Shown: positions 60,247 through 64,000 of the stretch, one piece after another
Layout: each line of letters starts with the position of its first letter
How positions within the stretch are numbered: position 1 is the first letter of the stretch
Assembly: GCA_020161755.1 (NCBI GenBank)
Contig: JAIUOS010000006.1
Coordinates: 107,960 to 171,959, forward strand
Length of the DNA stretch: 64,000 nucleotides
DNA from: Actinomycetota bacterium
GTDB lineage: Bacteria > Actinomycetota > Actinomycetes > Propionibacteriales > Propionibacteriaceae
Direction of reading: 5' to 3'
Notes under the pieces: generated by a model
The model's input: only the letters and a program-made list of their open reading frames with translations
Database searches by the model: none
What the model was told of the DNA's origin: nothing
Position numbers and translations under genes: made by a program

Positions 60247-62493
60247 TCAGACGGCGGCGTCCGCCACCGCCTTCATCACCGGACGCAGGGCGAGCCACCA
60301 CTGGTCTTTCGGGCGGCGATAGCGGACGTCCATCTCGGTCAGCATCTGGCTCATCGGGAACGCGGTCACCTTCGACTTCACCAGTCCCAGGTAGGAGCTC
60401 TCGGACGTTCCCCCGGCGAACTCGGCGCCGATCAGGTCGAGCGCGCGTGACACCAGCCGCACCGCCAGCAGGCGGTCGAACGGCGTCGGGCAGCCGCCCT
60501 GCTGGATGTGTCCGAGGATGTTCTGCCGCACGTCGTAGAGCCCGTGCCCCTCCTGCTCGAGCAGCCGGGCCAGGAAGTCGGTGGTGTAGAGCGGGTTGGC
60601 GTTCTCATTGCGGATCGCCAGGAACAGCTTGCGCCCGGACGCGAAGCTGTTCCGCAGCCACTCCAGGTCCTCCTGCAACGCCGACAGGCTGATGCCCTCC
60701 TCGTGCAGGTACACCCGCTCCGCCCCGCCCGCCAGGGCCCCCATCTGGGCCAGGTAGCCGCAGTAGCGTCCCATCGTCTCCACCACGAACGCCCGCTTGG
60801 CCGCGCTGCCCGACATCTTGATCCGGTCCACGGCCTCGACGATCACGTTCAGGGCGGTGTCGGCGCCGATGGCCAGCTCCGAGCCCGGCAGGTTGTTGTC
60901 GATGGACGCGGGCACGCAGACGATCGGCAGCCCGCAGGCGGGGAAGCGGTCCTTCTCGCGGTGCATCAGCTCGGCGGCCTGGTAGCCGTTCCAGCCACCG
61001 ATCATCAGCAGGGCGTCGATGCGGTGGTCCTCGATCGACCGGCTGATCCGGTACAGCTCCTCCACCGTGGGGATCGTTCGGCGCACGCCGAGGTCGGCGC
61101 CGCCGTCCACCAGCCAGCCCTCGACGTCGCTCCACGACAGCTCGGCGATGTGGCCGTCGCGCAGTCCGGGGAAGCCGTCCCGTACGCCCAGCATCGTGTG
61201 GCCCCGGCTGATGCCGAGGCGGACGGCATCGCGGGCGGCGGCGTTCATGCCGGGCGCGAGCCCGCCGGCGTGGATGATCGCGATGCGCTTCGACGACTCG
61301 GGCGCGTCGACGCGGCTGGGCTCGACGAGCTCGGACAGGATCCGGGACGCCTCCGTGAACGACCCGCCGCGGATCGCCATGGCGCCCTCGTAGTCGCCGG
61401 CCGCGATCAGTTCGGGCACCTGGCGGGTCTTCGCCACCGCCTCGACCAGCGGCACCCGGGTGACCCGGTTGCCGCGGAAGCCGATTACCGGGCCGGCGGT
61501 GTCGGCGTCCGCGTCCAGCACCTCGAGCACCGCCTCATAGCCGAGCCAGGTGGACGCCCAGCGGTCGTACGCGCTGGGGGCGCCGCCCCGCTGGACGTGG
61601 CCCAGGATCGTGACCCGGGCGTCCTCGTGCAGGTGGTCCTCGAGCACCTGCCGGACGTAGGCCGACGTGATCGGGTTGCCGTGACGGTCCTGGGCGCCTT
61701 CGGCGACCACCACCAGCGAGTCGCGGCGGCCACCCTCGCGGCCCCGACGCAGGGCCGTGCACATGCGCTGCTCCCAGCCGTCCTCGGGCGGGTTCTCGGG
61801 TAGCAGCACGTAGTCGCAGCCGCCGGCGATCGCGCTCATCAGGGCGAGGTAGCCGCAGTGGCGTCCCATCACCTCGACGACGAAGCTGCGCTGGTGGCTG
61901 GCCGCGGTGCTGGCCAGGGCATCGATGGCCTCGACGATGCGGTGCAGGGCGGTGTCTGCGCCGATCGTCATGTCGGTGCCGACCAGGTCGTTGTCGATGG
62001 AGCCGACCAGGCCGGCGAACATCAGCGCCGGGTGGGCGTCCGCGACCGCCTGTTCGAGGTCGCCGGACGCGACCAGCTCGGCCAGCAGGTCGGGCCATTC
62101 GGCCCGGAACTGGTCCAGGCCGGAGAGCGAGCCGTCCCCCCCGATCACGATCAGGCGGTCGATGCCGTGCTCGAGGAGGTTGCGAGCCGCCTTGCGGCGT
62201 CCGTCCCGTTCGCGGAAGTCCTTGGAGCGGAAGGTGCCGATCATGGTGCCGCCCTTGTGCAGGATGCTGCCCACGTCCTCCCAGGCGAGTTCGCGGATCC
62301 CCGTCCCGCCGTCGACCATGCCCTGGTAGCCCTCGTACACCGCGTAGACCTGTGCGCCCAGTGTCACGGCGGTGCGAACGGCGGCGCGCACGGCGGCGTT
62401 CATGCCCTGGGCGTCCCCGCCGCTGGTGAGGATGCCGATCCGCTTGCCGGCTCCCGGGCGCGCGTCCGGTCGGGGGAGTTCATCGCTGGTCAT
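60247..62493 (-). CDS. Duplicated, eukaryote-like 6-phosphofructokinase
   Basis: A 748-residue protein of two fused PFK domains. The N-half keeps the ATP-type active site: GGDGS (118-122), SIDND with the catalytic Asp (165-169) and MGRHCGY (209-215); Gly at the discriminating positions indicates ATP rather than PPi use. The C-half has lost it (IGGWNGY at 498-504, SIDNNLPGSE at 530-539), as in the regulatory half of animal and fungal PFK. Motifs such as GLVGSIDND and TDMTIGADTALHRI are closer to eukaryotic PFK than to E. coli PfkA. Ordinary bacterial PFKs are ~320-360 residues. No typical ribosome-binding site is seen. Confidence 0.9.
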   Translation of the reverse strand: MTSDELPRPDARPGAGKRIGILTSGGDAQGMNAAVRAAVRTAVTLGAQVYAVYEGYQGMVDGGTGIRELAWEDVGSILHKGGTMIGTFRSKDFRERDGRRKAARNLLEHGIDRLIVIGGDGSLSGLDQFRAEWPDLLAELVASGDLEQAVADAHPALMFAGLVGSIDNDLVGTDMTIGADTALHRIVEAIDALASTAASHQRSFVVEVMGRHCGYLALMSAIAGGCDYVLLPENPPEDGWEQRMCTALRRGREGGRRDSLVVVAEGAQDRHGNPITSAYVRQVLEDHLHEDARVTILGHVQRGGAPSAYDRWASTWLGYEAVLEVLDADADTAGPVIGFRGNRVTRVPLVEAVAKTRQVPELIAAGDYEGAMAIRGGSFTEASRILSELVEPSRVDAPESSKRIAIIHAGGLAPGMNAAARDAVRLGISRGHTMLGVRDGFPGLRDGHIAELSWSDVEGWLVDGGADLGVRRTIPTVEELYRISRSIEDHRIDALLMIGGWNGYQAAELMHREKDRFPACGLPIVCVPASIDNNLPGSELAIGADTALNVIVEAVDRIKMSGSAAKRAFVVETMGRYCGYLAQMGALAGGAERVYLHEEGISLSALQEDLEWLRNSFASGRKLFLAIRNENANPLYTTDFLARLLEQEGHGLYDVRQNILGHIQQGGCPTPFDRLLAVRLVSRALDLIGAEFAGGTSESSYLGLVKSKVTAFPMSQMLTEMDVRYRRPKDQWWLALRPVMKAVADAAV

Positions 62494-62535
62494 GGCGCCA
62501 TTCTTCCGCGCCGTCGTGCGCCGGTGGTCCGAAAC

Positions 62536-62657
62536 GGGGACGGTTCCTAACTCGGTCCGGGACCGAGTTAGGAACCGTCCCCATCTTGGTCCGGGACCGG
62601 ATTGGGAACCGTCCCCATCTTGGTCCGGGACCGGATTGGGAACCGTCCCCATCTTGG
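62536..62657. repeat. GGGGACGGTTCC repeat cluster, family D
   Basis: A perfect 47-bp palindrome (arms GGGGACGGTTCCTAACTCGG... mirrored around G62559) at 62536-62582 is followed by two identical 34-bp units at 62583-62616 and 62617-62650, each ATCTTGGTCCGGGACCGG ending in GAACCGTCCCC, and a 7-bp start of a third. The cluster abuts the stop codon of the VanY-type gene and fills the gap to the PFK start. Confidence 0.92.
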
Positions 62658-63413
62658 TCAGGCGAGGTGCAGGTACTCCTCGAGGGTCAGCGAGTTGCCC
62701 TTGAACTTCATTGCGTCCGTCTTGCCGATGTAGCGGTAGTGCCACGGCTCGTAGTGGTAGCCGGTGATCTTCGTCTTGCCGTTGGGGTAGCGCAGCACGA
62801 AGCCGAACCGGTGGGCGTTCTTGAACAGCCACTTGCCGGTCGCGGTGTTGGCCATCGGCAGGCTCCAGGTGACACCGTCCCACAGGTCGACGGCGAGCCC
62901 GGTCTGGTGCTCACTCGCGCCGGCGGGCGCGTAGAAGCTGATGTTCTGGGGGTAGTTGCGCAGGGCCTTCTGGTAACTCGCGTTCTGGGTGGCCCAGTTG
63001 CGGTAGCCGCTGTGCACCCGGATCCGTACCCCGTCCGCCTTCGCGGCCGCGGTCATCTTCGTCAGCGCGGCGGCGGCGGGCGCATCCAGACCGTACGGGC
63101 CCGTCGGGTGGGGCGGACGGTACGCCGCGGTGATCCGGTGCTTCTTCGACACCACGATGATCCCGTTCACCGTGTACGGCTTCGCCAGCTGCGAGCCCTT
63201 GCGGGTGTCCTTGGGCGGCTTGGTCGGCGTGGGTTTCGGCGACGCGGTGGTCGCGCTGGGCGTCGGGCTCGGTGCGGTCATCGTCGGCGTGGGCGTCGCG
63301 CTGGACGCGGACGGCGAGAGCGACGGGGACGCGCTGGGCGCGCTGACGCTGCAACCGGAGGACGCGAGGACCGCGGCTACCGCGGCAGCGAGAAAGGTGC
63401 GCGGATACCTCAC
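62658..63413 (-). CDS. D-Ala-D-Ala carboxypeptidase lipoprotein, VanY type (peptidase M15B)
   Basis: A 251-residue cell-wall peptidase. Lipobox SSGC (Cys21) and a Ser/Thr/Pro spacer (to ~residue 70) place it on the outer membrane face. The M15 zinc site is His169 and Asp176 in SEHQTGLAVD plus His225 in YEPWHYRY, with catalytic Glu222; SGYRNW is the substrate-binding motif. It trims the terminal D-Ala of peptidoglycan stem peptides. Its GTG overlaps the stop of the Thr/Pro-repeat gene, so the two are coupled. Confidence 0.9.
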   Translation of the reverse strand: MRYPRTFLAAAVAAVLASSGCSVSAPSASPSLSPSASSATPTPTMTAPSPTPSATTASPKPTPTKPPKDTRKGSQLAKPYTVNGIIVVSKKHRITAAYRPPHPTGPYGLDAPAAAALTKMTAAAKADGVRIRVHSGYRNWATQNASYQKALRNYPQNISFYAPAGASEHQTGLAVDLWDGVTWSLPMANTATGKWLFKNAHRFGFVLRYPNGKTKITGYHYEPWHYRYIGKTDAMKFKGNSLTLEEYLHLA

Positions 63414-64000
63414 GGGCCAGTGCTGGCGTCGTCCTTCGGGGACGACTCGGGCTGGGTCGCACGGCTGGCCGAGCTCACGTTCCGGCTCGCCGAACCGGCG
63501 CCGTTGGCGCTGGACACGTGCCCGGTGGTGTCGGTCGACGAACGCCGGACCGGCTCGGCCGGCGGCTGGTCCGCCTTCGTCGGAGGAGTGCTCGGCTTGC
63601 TGGGCTTGCTCGGCTCCGGCGCACTGGTCGACTCGGTCGTCGCCTTGTCACTCACGGTCGCGGTGGACGCGGAGTCCTGCGACGACCAGGGCCGGTTGGT
63701 CGGACGGGTCGGCGTCGGCATCGGCTTCGGCGTGTGGGTGGGCGACGGCTTCGGCGTGGGCGCAACCGTCGGCGTGGTCGTCGCCGAGGGTTCGGTGGTC
63801 GCGGTTGCCGTCTCCGTGGGTGTGACGGTCGCGGTCGGGGTGCCGGTGGGTTCCTCGGTCGGTGTGACGGTCGCGGTCGGCGTCACCGTGGGCGTCTCGG
63901 TTGTGGGCGTCTCGGTCGGGGTCGGCGTCACCGTCGGCGTCTCGGTCGGGGTGGGCGTCACCGTCGGCGTCTCGGTCGGGGTGGGCGTCACCGTCGGCGT
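63410..64000 (-). CDS. Thr/Pro-repeat protein, C-terminal part (5' end outside window)
   Basis: The visible ~197 residues are all low complexity. TPTxTPTVTPTPTETPT repeats (encoded by ~30-bp DNA repeats between 63780 and 64000) give way to a Ser/Thr/Pro/Lys-rich tail. No domain is visible in this part. Such tails are found on wall-spanning or surface proteins and would be a substrate for O-mannosylation in actinobacteria. It is translationally coupled to a VanY-type peptidase, suggesting a cell-envelope role. The identity of the N-terminal domain is outside the window. Confidence 0.7.
   Translation of the reverse strand, partial: TPTVTPTPTETPTVTPTPTETPTVTPTPTETPTTETPTVTPTATVTPTEEPTGTPTATVTPTETATATTEPSATTTPTVAPTPKPSPTHTPKPMPTPTRPTNRPWSSQDSASTATVSDKATTESTSAPEPSKPSKPSTPPTKADQPPAEPVRRSSTDTTGHVSSANGAGSASRNVSSASRATQPESSPKDDASTGP
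63780..64000 (-). repeat. Tandem repeats coding for TPT motifs
   Basis: On the minus strand, units like ACGCCGACGGTGACGCCCAC recur with small variation up to the window edge and encode TPTVTP/TPTETP. The copies nearest 64000 are almost identical (three ~36-bp units), indicating recent expansion. Confidence 0.8.

Overview
The window is high-GC DNA from a saprophytic actinobacterium. GTG starts are frequent, ATGA/GTGA stop-start overlaps are common, many regulator genes look leaderless, and the sugar ABC importers carry no ATPase of their own, which is usual where one MsiK-type ATPase is shared. A member of the Propionibacteriales seems plausible, but the genus cannot be read from the sequence.

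Most of the window is a series of carbohydrate-use islands, each with its own regulator. (1) 1-6977: alpha-mannan or mannoside use, with the end of a GH125 exo-alpha-1,6-mannosidase, a CUT1 importer (two permeases and a lipoprotein), an intracellular GH76, a GntR/LacI-type hybrid regulator and a separate LacI protein. (2) 8074-18069: alpha-galactoside use, with a GH36 alpha-galactosidase and LacI repressor on the minus strand, divergent from a CUT1 importer, a GT-C-like membrane protein and a clan GH-D hydrolase. (3) 39488-44482: an MFS sugar porter, a GH3 enzyme, a TetR regulator and another MFS protein. (4) 44882-54625: LacI, CUT1 importer, GH78 alpha-L-rhamnosidase and GH3 beta-glucosidase, a set suited to rhamnosyl-glucosides from plants. 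None of the hydrolases whose N-terminus is visible has a signal peptide, so oligosaccharides are probably imported first and cut inside the cell.

Between these islands lie a RelE-type toxin-antitoxin pair (7518-8041); two paralogous XRE-regulator/oxidoreductase modules (18408-24539); a flavin oxidoreductase pair next to an HxlR-type regulator with a Cys at position 6 (25291-27827); an isomerase/MFS/MocR group (27984-31957); a LacI-linked HAD phosphatase, APH-type kinase and MATE exporter operon (32077-36286); and an ECF sigma factor with a fused SnoaL domain facing a free SnoaL protein (37732-39132). The last part holds a flavin-transfer redox locus (ferric-reductase-like protein, ApbE without a signal peptide, Tat-exported DUF2271 lipoprotein; 54726-57942), an M50 protease, a zinc alcohol dehydrogenase, a duplicated PFK that looks eukaryotic, and a VanY-type carboxypeptidase beside a Thr/Pro-repeat protein.

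The most unusual feature is a set of dispersed palindromic elements in many gene junctions. Three families share the core GGGGAC(A/G)GT and occur as direct-plus-inverted mosaics or multi-hairpin clusters. A separate ~70-bp palindrome family is centred on CCGAAATTTCGG or variants of it. Some copies supply the stop codon or C-terminal tail of the neighbouring gene. They resemble REP/BIME elements mobilised by a RAYT-type enzyme, but no such enzyme is encoded in the window.
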